64,000 nt of DNA, taken from positions 22,593-86,592 of the forward strand of contig CAYUHJ010000009.1 in NCBI GenBank assembly GCA_964444365.1, given 5' to 3'. How positions within the stretch are numbered: position 1 is the stretch's first letter; every line of letters starts with the position of its first letter. The translations under genes and the position numbers were made by a program. The DNA is from CAYUHJ01 sp964444365 (GTDB lineage Bacteria; Planctomycetota; Planctomycetia; Gemmatales; Gemmataceae). Positions 1 to 8,817 of the stretch are shown here, piece after piece. The notes under the pieces were generated by a model that worked only from the letters and a program-made list of their open reading frames with translations, did not search any database and was not told where the DNA came from.

Positions 1-1
1 C

Positions 2-1111
<1,110 letters not shown>

Positions 1112-1123
1112 CGACAACCGCCG

Positions 1124-2044
1124 TCAGCCCCCGCGGGGTCCGGCTTTCCACAGATACACGTCCTGCGAGTCGAACGGCCGAAACCCGTGCCGCTCGTAGA
1201 GCCGCAGGGCGGGGGCGTTCCGCACGTCGACGCTGAGGGTCAGCCACTCGGCCCCGGTGCCGCCGGCGTGGCGCAGGGTGAACCGCAGGCACTCGTCCCC
1301 GTGCCCCCGGCCGCGTGCGTCGGGAACCAACCCGACGTAACTCAACTCCGCCGTCGCCGCCCGGTTGGGCGGGCCGAACAGCAGCACGCCGACCGGTTCG
1401 CCCCGGCAGGAGATGAGAAACCAGTCCGGGCGCTCCGTCGCCGACGCCCCCGCGGCGTACCCGGCGAGGACCTCCTCGCCGCTGCGAGTGCCGTTCAACT
1501 CGGGGCAGTCGAGGGTGCCTTCGTAAGTCGCAAGCAACACCGCGGCGAACTCGCGGGTCGGGCCGGGCACGGGGGTGAACTTGACCCGGCACGCGGCCGG
1601 GTCGAACGCCGGGAGCCCCGCCAGCCCCGGAATCGGACGGGACAGGAACGTCAGCTCCGTGACCCGGCGGAAGCCGACCCGTTCCAGGGCGGCGAAGCGC
1701 TCCCGGACGGCTTCCCGGCCGAAGGCGTGGGCGACCGTCACGCCGGACCCGGAGATCCGTTGAACTACCGCGTCGGCGACGGCGGCTGCGACGGTGTCGT
1801 CTTCTGCCCACGGCGGCCACGCCGCGGACGTGTTACCCGGCAACAGTTGGACCATCGCCGCTCCGACGACCCGGCCCGACCGTCGCGCCACGATCAATCC
1901 CGACGGATCGAGTTGCCCGGCTTCGAGCTGCCCGACGACCCGAGCCACGCTCGACGTGCGTTCCGGCTCCGGGGTGTGCGACACCAACACGCGAACGGCG
2001 GCCGGCCAGTCCGCGGCGTCGGCGACGGAAGTGATGACGGACAT
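1124..2044 (-). CDS. GNAT-family N-acetyltransferase, two-lobed
   Basis: Predicted acyl-CoA-dependent N-acetyltransferase of 306 residues. The C-terminal lobe carries the clear GNAT signature: the acetyl-CoA pyrophosphate-binding loop VPDARGRGHG followed by SVDVRNAPALRLYERHGF and a final strand. The N-terminal half (residues 1-150) looks like a second, degenerate GNAT lobe (IVARRSGRVVGAAMVQL, then RVGFRRVTEL), a layout also seen in MshD-like double-GNAT enzymes. The substrate cannot be told from sequence. The ATG at 2044 is the first good start; the RRM gene ends 74 bp upstream on the same strand. Confidence 0.85.
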   Translation of the reverse strand: MSVITSVADAADWPAAVRVLVSHTPEPERTSSVARVVGQLEAGQLDPSGLIVARRSGRVVGAAMVQLLPGNTSAAWPPWAEDDTVAAAVADAVVQRISGSGVTVAHAFGREAVRERFAALERVGFRRVTELTFLSRPIPGLAGLPAFDPAACRVKFTPVPGPTREFAAVLLATYEGTLDCPELNGTRSGEEVLAGYAAGASATERPDWFLISCRGEPVGVLLFGPPNRAATAELSYVGLVPDARGRGHGDECLRFTLRHAGGTGAEWLTLSVDVRNAPALRLYERHGFRPFDSQDVYLWKAGPRGG

Positions 2045-2118
2045 GGAGGCGATCGGGAAGAACGAACAAGGCGGCGGGCACGCCCACCGCCTTCAACGTT
2101 TGACTGGGGAGGATGGGG

Positions 2119-2499
2119 TTAGTAGCGGCCGCCGCCACCGCCACCGTACCCGCCGCCACCGCCGCCGTACCCGCCGCGGCCGCCGCCACCGCCGCCGTAC
2201 CCGCCGCGGCCGCCGCCACCGCCGCCGTACCCGCCGCGGCCGCCGCCACCGCCGCCTTCACGCGGCTTGGCTTCGTTGACGGTGAGCGGCCGACCGTCGA
2301 GTTGCGCGCCGTTCATGGCCGCGATCGCTGCATCCCCGCCGTCGCTCATTTCGACGAAAGCGAACCCGCGCGGGCGGCCGGTCTCCCGGTCCATGATGAC
2401 CTGCACCTTCGTGACGGTGCCGTACTGGGAGAACACCTCCCGCAGCGTCGCCTCGGTCGTGGAGAAGGCCATGTTTCCGACGTACAAATTCGTAGCCAC
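2119..2499 (-). CDS. Glycine-rich RRM RNA-binding protein
   Basis: Small RNA-binding protein of 126 residues with one RRM domain (1-80) and an RGG/Gly-Tyr tail. RNP2 is LYVGNM at residues 5-10 and RNP1 is RGFAFVEM at 44-51. The tail repeats the ten-residue unit GGGGGGRGGY about three times, like cyanobacterial Rbp and plant GRP proteins, which bind RNA and are often cold-induced. I chose the GTG at 2499: the protein family begins with MATNLYVGN-type sequence, and a GAGGA ribosome site sits eight bases upstream. Residues encoded further upstream do not look like protein. A short hairpin lies in the leader. Confidence 0.9.
   Translation of the reverse strand: MATNLYVGNMAFSTTEATLREVFSQYGTVTKVQVIMDRETGRPRGFAFVEMSDGGDAAIAAMNGAQLDGRPLTVNEAKPREGGGGGGRGGYGGGGGGRGGYGGGGGGRGGYGGGGGGYGGGGGGRY
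2123..2262 (-). repeat. 30-bp tandem repeat encoding the Gly-rich tail
   Basis: Coding minisatellite in the RRM gene. The 30-bp unit, read on the plus strand as alternating GCCGCC and TACCCGCCGCGG blocks, is repeated about three times with partial units on both sides. It encodes GGGGGGRGGY. Copy number is likely to vary between strains by slippage, and short reads could misassemble it. Confidence 0.85.
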
Positions 2500-2540
2500 G
2501 GTCGTGGTCCTCGGTGGCCCCGGAGGGCCGGTAGATTCAC

Positions 2541-2558
2541 CGGGCAGACATCTGCCCG
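2541..2558. promoter_or_regulatory. Inverted repeat in leader of the RRM gene
   Basis: Arms CGGGCAGA and TCTGCCCG are separated by two bases, about 42 bp upstream of the chosen GTG. This could be an operator or an RNA hairpin in the leader of the RRM gene. No function can be assigned from sequence alone. Confidence 0.35.
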
Positions 2559-2640
2559 CGCTCATCGTACCCGCCCCGCCGCGAACCGCTACCTTATTCG
2601 TGCTACGATTCTGCGATTGTGCTGCGGGCCGAATTCCGAC

Positions 2641-3534
2641 TCACCGGGGACCGTCTCGGTGTTTGGCGTGGCACGAGGTGCAGGACTTGTGAATTCCTGC
2701 GAAGGATTCGGCGATCGCCCCGGCATCTTTGCCCGCCAGGGCCCGCTCGAAAGTCCGCCCCAAGCCTTCACTTTCCCGGAAAGCCGCGTGCAACCGGGCG
2801 TTCGCGGCCACCGCCGGAAGCCGTCCCGCCTCCCGGAAGTGTTCGACGATTTGCACCGCGTCCTCGGCGGAGTCGTTCGGCGACGGCCAGCCCTTCGCCT
2901 GTGCGGCTTTCAGCGAATCCCAGTGCTCGTCCACGCGGACCATCAGCCGGGTCAGGGTCGGAACCGCCGCGGTGTCCGGGAAGTCCGCCGGCGTCCGGGC
3001 CAGCTCCTCGGCCGACGGGCGGGTGAACGTCCGCGGGATCGCGACCAGCCCCCGATACCGCGGGTCGGTGCCGGCCTCCCGCATCCACGCTTCCGCGCGA
3101 GCTGGCGTGAACCCCGGTTCGAGAGCGAGCAGCGCGCACGAAGCCGCCGCCGGCCCGCGGTGCATCCCGTGATGGCAATGAACGTACACCGGCCCCGGCA
3201 GCTCCCGCACGGCCTTCACGATGGCGAGGGCTTTGTCCCGCGAAATGCCGTCGTACCCGATCGGAACGTGAACGTACCGGAGCCCGTGTTTCTTCGCCCC
3301 AGTCACATCCGGCACCGCGCCGTCGACGGAAAGAACGGTCCGCACCCCGAGCTGGCGCAGAGACGCGAAGCCGGCGTCGCCCTCCGGACTGCCGCCGCTG
3401 AAGACCCGATCGCCGATGCGGAAGACGTTGTGCAACCCGGCCGCCCCGACTCGCACCGGGGTCGGCGGCGGGTCCGGCGGGGCCCGCCAACACCCCACTG
3501 CGACGGCCAGGATCACGGGAATCAGATACTTCAC
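2641..3534 (-). CDS. Lipoprotein dual-specificity phosphatase fused to cytochrome c'-like domain
   Basis: Predicted exported lipoprotein of 297 residues. The N-terminus is a signal peptide with a lipobox (AVGC, Cys15). Residues 30-170 form a tyrosine/dual-specificity phosphatase domain with the P-loop HCHHGMHR (Cys120, Arg126). The C-terminal 100 residues are helical and end in CTSCH (285-289), the haem c site position typical of class II cytochrome c'. I chose the GTG at 3534 because it overlaps the stop of the upstream lipid kinase gene as GTGA and starts a good signal peptide; the longer ORF reads back into that gene. The combination of phosphatase and haem domain is unusual. Substrate unknown. 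Confidence 0.85.
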   Translation of the reverse strand: MKYLIPVILAVAVGCWRAPPDPPPTPVRVGAAGLHNVFRIGDRVFSGGSPEGDAGFASLRQLGVRTVLSVDGAVPDVTGAKKHGLRYVHVPIGYDGISRDKALAIVKAVRELPGPVYVHCHHGMHRGPAAASCALLALEPGFTPARAEAWMREAGTDPRYRGLVAIPRTFTRPSAEELARTPADFPDTAAVPTLTRLMVRVDEHWDSLKAAQAKGWPSPNDSAEDAVQIVEHFREAGRLPAVAANARLHAAFRESEGLGRTFERALAGKDAGAIAESFAGIHKSCTSCHAKHRDGPR

Positions 3535-5162
3535 CGCAAGCCTCGGACGCAATCTCGGATCACGACGCACAGGCTCACCCACGCCGTCCCGAGTAAGCCG
3601 GATGCCATCACGTCCGTCGGCCAGTGGACGCCGAGGTAGACCCGGGTCCACCCCACGCCGACGGCTGCCGCGACGAGCCCGAGCGCTGCCGGCCACGTCC
3701 ACCACGCCCATCTCCGCGACAGCAGCACGGCGACGAACGCCCCGGCGAGGCCGACCGCGCGAAGGGTGTGCCCGCTGGGGAAACTATACTCGCCGATCGC
3801 CGTCAAGGCGTCGGCGGGGGCCGGGCGGGTGACGGCGTACCAGGATTTCGCAACGAGTTCGATCGCCACGGTGCCGAGCATGGCGGCGAGGAACAGCACC
3901 CCGGCCGACCGGTGCCGGCGCAGGAACGCCACGACCGCGGCCGCGACGCCGATGAAGACCGCCGGCCCGCCGCCCCCGAGCGTGGTGACCGCGTTCGCGA
4001 ACGAATCGAGTGCCGGCGTCGCCGCGGACCGGACGTCGGCCCGCACTGCGAGGTTCCAGTCGTCCCACCGGCCGGCGGTCACGCCGGTGGCCAGGACCGC
4101 GAACTCGCACAGGCACAGAACCGCGAGCAGGAGGGTGAACAGCGTGGCGGACGGCCCCGACCGGAGGACGTTCAAGACGCCCGCGACGACGCCGAACAGC
4201 CGTCGCCCGAGGTCGCCGAACCGCGTGTTCCCGACCCACCCGAGCCGCGGCGACCGCCGGTACCCCGGCCCGACGTACACCCGGACCGCCCGCGGGACCG
4301 CCGCGAACGTGAACCGTTTCCCCTCGACGAGTTCGCCGTCGAAACTGAGCGGCAGCGGTTCCTCGGCGGTGAGCTCGACCCGCTTCGCCCGGCGGTGCGT
4401 GACGTTGTCGTCGGTGACGTAGTCGCCGGCGAGCAGGCGGGCCGCGATGACGCCCTGGTCCAGCGTGGAGTCGACGGCGTGAACCAGCACCACGTCGAGC
4501 CGGCCGTCTTCCGGGTCGGCCCGCGGGGCGACGACGTACCCGCCGGCCGCGGTGCGAGCGTTCGCGACGACGATGTTGAGCACGTCGAGCGTTTCCGTCT
4601 GCTTCCCGTCGTACCGAAGGGTCACGCGGAACTTCGGCGGATCGGCGATCGTCCCGGCGGCCCCGCGGAGGTACGCCAGCGGCCCCCACGCGGCCTTCAA
4701 GTCGGACGTCACCTCCGCCGCGACCTTCCCGCTGAACCCGCCGGTCGCGACGTTCGCCAGGAACCCGGACCAGTCGCCGTCCACGCGGACCGCGTCGACC
4801 CCGCGGGTCCGGTTCCGCTTCAGCAGCCCGACCGCCTCGACCGGGTCCAGCGGCACGGCGAGCGTCCGGCAAAAGTCGTTGCCGGTGCCGAGCGGAAGGA
4901 GGAGCAGCGACACCCGGGGAAAGTCCGGGCCGAGGGCGTTGACGACGCCGTGAATGGTGCCGTCGCCCCCGGCGACCGCCAGCACATCCACGCCGGCCTT
5001 GAGAGCCGCCTGCACCTGTTCGCGCAACTCCCGCTCCGGATCGACGGACACGAGCGACACGCCTGGGGTCGCTGCGAGCGCGGCGCGGACGGCCTCACCC
5101 TGTCCGGCGGACCCGGCCTTCGGGTTGAGCAGCAAGGCGAAGCGCAACGGTTTCATGGGCAT
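3531..5162 (-). CDS. Diacylglycerol/sphingoid-type lipid kinase fused to PAP2 phosphatase
   Basis: 543-residue fusion. Residues 5-300 match the YegS/BmrU/DAGK catalytic family: NPKAGSAG near 13, nucleotide loop GGDGTIH near 65, and PLGTGNDF near 107, which phosphorylate lipid hydroxyls. Residues about 340-543 form a membrane PAP2 phosphatase with the motif triad KSWYAVTRP, FPSGHT near 462 and RVYLGVHWPTD near 505, in several hydrophobic segments. One protein may therefore phosphorylate one lipid and dephosphorylate another, or carry out consecutive steps of phospholipid turnover. A second start (MKPLRF, two codons in) is equally possible. Its stop overlaps the GTG of the phosphatase/cytochrome gene by four bases. 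Confidence 0.9.
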   Translation of the reverse strand: MPMKPLRFALLLNPKAGSAGQGEAVRAALAATPGVSLVSVDPERELREQVQAALKAGVDVLAVAGGDGTIHGVVNALGPDFPRVSLLLLPLGTGNDFCRTLAVPLDPVEAVGLLKRNRTRGVDAVRVDGDWSGFLANVATGGFSGKVAAEVTSDLKAAWGPLAYLRGAAGTIADPPKFRVTLRYDGKQTETLDVLNIVVANARTAAGGYVVAPRADPEDGRLDVVLVHAVDSTLDQGVIAARLLAGDYVTDDNVTHRRAKRVELTAEEPLPLSFDGELVEGKRFTFAAVPRAVRVYVGPGYRRSPRLGWVGNTRFGDLGRRLFGVVAGVLNVLRSGPSATLFTLLLAVLCLCEFAVLATGVTAGRWDDWNLAVRADVRSAATPALDSFANAVTTLGGGGPAVFIGVAAAVVAFLRRHRSAGVLFLAAMLGTVAIELVAKSWYAVTRPAPADALTAIGEYSFPSGHTLRAVGLAGAFVAVLLSRRWAWWTWPAALGLVAAAVGVGWTRVYLGVHWPTDVMASGLLGTAWVSLCVVIRDCVRGLR

Positions 5163-5183
5163 CGCAGGTGAGCGAGGACGAGT

Positions 5184-7010
5184 TCACGATCGGCCGCGTA
5201 AATCCACGGTGGCGTCGACCACGGCCACGGAACGGTCGACCTTCTTCGCGGAGCGAATGCCCGACGACAGTAAGACCGCGTCTGGGCGGGCCGCCCACCA
5301 TTCGGCCGCGCAGTCCGCGTTCCAGTCCGAGGCACACGCGCAGTCCGCCAGCGCCCGCTTCAGGCTCGCCGCGTCCGGGTAGCGTGCCCCCGGCGCTTTG
5401 GACAGACACCGCAGCACCACGGCTTCCAGGTCCGCGGGCACGTCCACGCCGCGGCGGGACGGCGGCACGACGGGCTCCTTCGTGTGGGCCACGATCTGCT
5501 CCAGGATCGTGTGGCCGTCGAACGGCGGGCGACCAGTCAGCAGAAAGTATGCCACGGCCCCGAGGGCGTACAGGTCGCTCCGGGCGTCGGACACGCCGCC
5601 GAGGAGTCCCTGTTCCGGGGCCATGTACGCCGGGGACCCGCTGATGCTCGCGGACTCGGCCGGTTCCTCGCCGCCCGAAACTTGCCGGACGAGGCCGAAG
5701 TCGAGCAGTTTGGCCACGTCCGGCACGCCGCCGCGGGTCGCCGCGAAGATGTTCGCGGGCTTGATGTCGCGGTGAATCAGCCCCTTCTCGTGGGCCTCCC
5801 GCAACGCATCACAGACCTGTGATAACAAATACACCGCCCGCCCCGGCGGCATCGGTCCATCCATTCGGACGAGGTCCGCGAAACTTAACCCGGTGAGGAG
5901 TTCCATCACGTAGTAAAAGGTGCCGTCGTCGGTTCGCCCGTAGTCGTAAATCTCGACGGTGTTCCAGTGCGACAGCCGTGCGGTGGCCCGGACCTCCTTC
6001 TCGAACCGCGACACGGCTTCCGGGTCGGCGTCGATGCCGGGGCGGATCAGCTTGATGGCACAGTCGCGCTTGAGAAGTTCGTGTTCCGCTCGGTAGACCT
6101 CGCCCATGCCGCCGCTGCCGAGTTGTTCCTTGAGCCGGTACTGGCCGAACTTCTTCGCGCGAAAGACCTCCTTCCGGACCCCCGCGATGTAGTGCGAGTA
6201 GACCATCCCTTCCAGCACCGCGAGCATCACCACCGGGAACGGCGTGCCGTGGTGCAGCGAGTCGAACGCCTCCTGCACCCGCGGTTCATACAAGCCCAAT
6301 AAGTATTGACTGAGGTAGGGTACACACCCCGCCGGGAACATGTATCGAAACGCCCGCTGCCAGGTGTTCGGGATGAGCAAGCCATACGTGACGATGTTCA
6401 ACACCCAGACCGCGTGGACGAAGTAGGCGTCCATGATGACGGTGGGGTATTCTCCCGCGCGGGCGCTCTGGACCATCAGCGCGCCCGGCATCAGGGTGAT
6501 CTGCACCGCGACCGTGCCGAAGACGAGGAGTTCGATCCGCCGCAGCCACCGCATCGAGAGCGGCCGGGGGTTTCGCACCCGAACGAAGCAGAGCGATTCG
6601 ATCAGGATGAACGCGAGCCGGGGGATCAGAAAGGGGTGCTGGGTCGTCGGGATCAGGGCGATGCTCATCGCCAGCGCGGTGACGAGCGATACGATCTGCA
6701 ACCGGCGGCGGAGCAGGGCGGCGGTCTCGGCGTCGAACTCGTGGACGACGTTGTCCACCCGCACCTTCGGCGACGAGTCCCGCGGGACCGGCGGCGGTGG
6801 GGTCGGCGGGTGCGTCGCGGCCATCGCGAGCAGGCGGTCGACCGGCACGGCCGGTGTGGACAGGAAACTCCCGGCCGCGTCGTGGGCGTGCAGCAGGGCG
6901 TCGACCTTCGCCCGCAAGGCCAGATCCTGGCACGCGGCGTCCAGGAACCGGCGGCGCGCGGCGGCGTCGGGTTGATCCAGCGCTTCGAGAAACAGCGACC
7001 GCTGGTTCAC
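5184..7010 (-). CDS. Hanks-type Ser/Thr protein kinase with N-terminal membrane domain
   Basis: 608 residues. Residues 1-60 have the helical leader common in planctomycete kinases (RRRFLDAAC, LRAKVDALLHAH). Several hydrophobic segments span about 105-285, followed by a complete kinase domain at about 295-560: glycine loop GSGGMGEVY, lysine AIKLI, catalytic HRDIKPAN, magnesium DFG, activation segment SPAYMAPEQ. The membrane part precedes the kinase, the reverse of the usual order in bacterial kinases. The GTG start overlaps the stop of the upstream Uma2 gene (GTGA). An ECF sigma factor lies two genes upstream, so this may be part of an ECF-kinase signalling set. Confidence 0.92.
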   Translation of the reverse strand: MNQRSLFLEALDQPDAAARRRFLDAACQDLALRAKVDALLHAHDAAGSFLSTPAVPVDRLLAMAATHPPTPPPPVPRDSSPKVRVDNVVHEFDAETAALLRRRLQIVSLVTALAMSIALIPTTQHPFLIPRLAFILIESLCFVRVRNPRPLSMRWLRRIELLVFGTVAVQITLMPGALMVQSARAGEYPTVIMDAYFVHAVWVLNIVTYGLLIPNTWQRAFRYMFPAGCVPYLSQYLLGLYEPRVQEAFDSLHHGTPFPVVMLAVLEGMVYSHYIAGVRKEVFRAKKFGQYRLKEQLGSGGMGEVYRAEHELLKRDCAIKLIRPGIDADPEAVSRFEKEVRATARLSHWNTVEIYDYGRTDDGTFYYVMELLTGLSFADLVRMDGPMPPGRAVYLLSQVCDALREAHEKGLIHRDIKPANIFAATRGGVPDVAKLLDFGLVRQVSGGEEPAESASISGSPAYMAPEQGLLGGVSDARSDLYALGAVAYFLLTGRPPFDGHTILEQIVAHTKEPVVPPSRRGVDVPADLEAVVLRCLSKAPGARYPDAASLKRALADCACASDWNADCAAEWWAARPDAVLLSSGIRSAKKVDRSVAVVDATVDLRGRS

Positions 7011-7609
7011 GTGATGGGCTCTCGCAGCGGCCGCGACGGGGGGAACGCGACCCCGCGGTAGACGTCCGCCATCGGAACGCGGAGCGGAACGAAGTCCAGC
7101 ACGAACTCGGCGTCGAGTCCGATGACTTCGACGAGTACCCAGCGCCCGTCCGGCTGTCGGATCCGTCGCTCGATCGCGGGTTCGTCCTGGAAGACGAGGA
7201 CGTATTCACGAAGCGATTCGATTTGTTTGTAGTGCCGAAACTTCACTGTCCGGTCGTACCGTTCGGTCGACGGGGAGAGGACTTCGATCAGCACTGTTGG
7301 ATTAATCAATGTGTCACGGTCGAGTGGATCGTATTCACCCGGACCACACACAATTCCCAAGTCCGGGTAGGTGTATAACCCGGTGGGATCGACTTTGACG
7401 CGAAGGTCCGCGGCAAACCCCTCGCACGGCCCGCCACGGAGTCGCACTCCGAGCTCCACCGTGAGGTTGTAACTCACACGGTTATGTTCCCGACTGGCCC
7501 CCGCCATCGCGAACATTTCGCCGTCGTAGAACTCGCTCTTGAACTCGGCCGCCTTCTCGATGGCCAGGTACTCGGCCACCGTGAGTTTCTTCTTCGGTAC
7601 CGCGGTCAT
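7007..7609 (-). CDS. Uma2-family nuclease-fold protein (copy 2)
   Basis: 200-residue member of the Uma2/DUF820 family, a PD-(D/E)XK restriction-endonuclease-like fold that is greatly expanded in planctomycetes and cyanobacteria and whose role is not settled. Family landmarks are YDGEMFAMAG near 27, YPDLGIVC near 82 and VLIEVLSPSTERYDR near 110. I start at the ATG at 7609 (MTAVPKKKL), matching the neighbouring paralogue; the open frame upstream belongs to that paralogue's DNA. The first 100 bp of coding sequence are nearly identical to the gene at 7630-8235, whereas the rest is clearly diverged. Confidence 0.88.
   Translation of the reverse strand: MTAVPKKKLTVAEYLAIEKAAEFKSEFYDGEMFAMAGASREHNRVSYNLTVELGVRLRGGPCEGFAADLRVKVDPTGLYTYPDLGIVCGPGEYDPLDRDTLINPTVLIEVLSPSTERYDRTVKFRHYKQIESLREYVLVFQDEPAIERRIRQPDGRWVLVEVIGLDAEFVLDFVPLRVPMADVYRGVAFPPSRPLREPIT
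7494..7594. repeat. 101-bp direct repeat, copy in downstream Uma2 gene
   Basis: Bases 7494-7594 are identical to 8117-8217 as far as I can read them. Both cover codons about 6-39 of the two Uma2 genes, and similarity drops sharply at the codon-39 end. This points to a recent duplication followed by divergence, or to gene conversion limited to the 5' end. Confidence 0.85.
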
Positions 7610-7629
7610 GGGATCCTCGGGGCTGACAC

Positions 7630-8235
7630 TTATTCGCGCTCCGGGCGAAGCGTGGCCGGCGAGACCAATTCCACATCTCGGTACAGTCTCGCAAGTGAGA
7701 CGCGAACCGGCACGGCCGACATTTCGAGAAATGAGTCCGAACCGGAGAAGGTGGTCAGGGTCCATTTCTCGTTCGGCTGACGCACGAGGCTTTGGACCAA
7801 AATCGCCGATTGGGACACCAGGATGTATTCCCGCAGGGACGGGATGGTTTGGTAGTGAAGGAACTTGGTTCCTCGGTCGTACCGTTCCGTCGAGGGGGAC
7901 AGGATTTCCACAATCGCGAGCGGGTTGATGAGCGCATCGCGGTCGTCGGGGTCGTACTGCGCCCCGCCGCACACGATGACCACGTCCGGGTAGGTCGACA
8001 GTCCAGTCGCTTGAACCCGGACGCGCTGATCGCTCGAATACGTCCGGCACGGGCCGCCGTCCAGTCGGCTTCCGATATCGATGACCAAGTTGTTATGGAG
8101 TGCGTTGTGTTCGCGGCTGGCCCCCGCCATCGCGAACATTTCGCCGTCGTAGAACTCGCTCTTGAACTCGGCCGCCTTCTCGATGGCCAGGTACTCGGCC
8201 ACCGTGAGTTTCTTCTTGGGTACAGCGGTCATCAT
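7630..8235 (-). CDS. Uma2-family nuclease-fold protein (copy 1)
   Basis: 201-residue paralogue of the next gene downstream, with the same landmarks: YDGEMFAMAG, YPDVVIVCGG and IVEILSPSTERYDR. It starts MMTAVPKKKL; either Met could be used. It lies 15 bp after the ECF sigma factor gene and 20 bp before its sister, so the two were probably inserted or duplicated between the sigma factor and the kinase. The function of Uma2 proteins is unproven; a nuclease is inferred from fold. Confidence 0.88.
   Translation of the reverse strand: MMTAVPKKKLTVAEYLAIEKAAEFKSEFYDGEMFAMAGASREHNALHNNLVIDIGSRLDGGPCRTYSSDQRVRVQATGLSTYPDVVIVCGGAQYDPDDRDALINPLAIVEILSPSTERYDRGTKFLHYQTIPSLREYILVSQSAILVQSLVRQPNEKWTLTTFSGSDSFLEMSAVPVRVSLARLYRDVELVSPATLRPERE
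8117..8217. repeat. 101-bp direct repeat, copy in upstream Uma2 gene
   Basis: Partner of the block at 7494-7594. The two copies are 623 bp apart in the same orientation, so homologous recombination between them would delete one Uma2 gene and leave a single chimera. Confidence 0.85.
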
Positions 8236-8250
8236 CGCCTCCCGTTCCCG

Positions 8251-8805
8251 TCACGCCTCCATCTCACGATACAGCCACGCCCGCGCGAAGGCCCACAGCC
8301 GCTCCGCGGTTCGCTGCGAGAGGCCGAGGCAGTCCGCCGCTTGGGCGGACGTCAGGCCCGAGAAGTACCGCAACTGGACGAGTTGGGCCGCCTCCGCGTC
8401 TTCGGCGGCGAGCCGGGTCAGGGCCGCGTCGAGGGCCACCAGATCGACCACCCCCTCGTCCGTGGCGGCGTGGACCTCGTCGAGTGGGACGCGAGTTCGG
8501 CCGCCGCCGCGCTTGAGGCTGTGCTTCTTCCGGGCGTGGTCGACCAGGATCCGCCGCATGGACTCCGCGGCGGCGGCGTAGAAGTGGCCGCGGTGACTCC
8601 ACGAAACGTCTTCGGCGGTGCCGACGAGCCGGAGGTAGGCTTCGTGGACGAGTGCGGTCGCGTTCAGCGTGTGGCCGGCGGATTCGCGGGCGAGGCGGAG
8701 GGCCGCCAGGCGGCGGAGTTCGTCGTACACGAGGGGAAGAAGTTGGTCGGCGGCCGCGCGATCGCCACCGTGAACGGCCGCCAGGATTCGCGTGACATCG
8801 TCCAT
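8251..8805 (-). CDS. ECF-type sigma-70 factor
   Basis: 184-residue sigma factor of the planctomycete ECF type that recruits RNA polymerase to stress or envelope promoters. Region 2 covers residues about 15-85 (LVYDELRRLAA, TALVHEAYLRL, HFYAAAAESMRRILVDHAR), and region 4 covers about 125-180 with the helix-turn-helix LTSAQAADCLGLSQRTAERLWAFARAWL. No anti-sigma factor is adjacent. The DUF1501 gene ends 12 bp upstream, and the Uma2 pair and membrane kinase follow on the same strand. A kinase might take the place of an anti-sigma factor in control; that is inference. Confidence 0.93.
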   Translation of the reverse strand: MDDVTRILAAVHGGDRAAADQLLPLVYDELRRLAALRLARESAGHTLNATALVHEAYLRLVGTAEDVSWSHRGHFYAAAAESMRRILVDHARKKHSLKRGGGRTRVPLDEVHAATDEGVVDLVALDAALTRLAAEDAEAAQLVQLRYFSGLTSAQAADCLGLSQRTAERLWAFARAWLYREMEA

Positions 8806-8817
8806 TGCTGACGACGA

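Noticed and set aside
2123..2262. CRISPR-like or satellite array
   Set aside because: The repeats have no spacers and are in frame with the RRM gene, encoding its Gly-rich tail.
2113..3639. 508-residue plus-strand ORF
   Set aside because: Antisense to the RRM and phosphatase/cytochrome genes; its Ala-rich start is the reverse reading of the Gly-rich repeat.
3624..5171. 515-residue plus-strand ORF
   Set aside because: Antisense to the lipid kinase/PAP2 gene, which shows GGDGT and PAP2 motifs.
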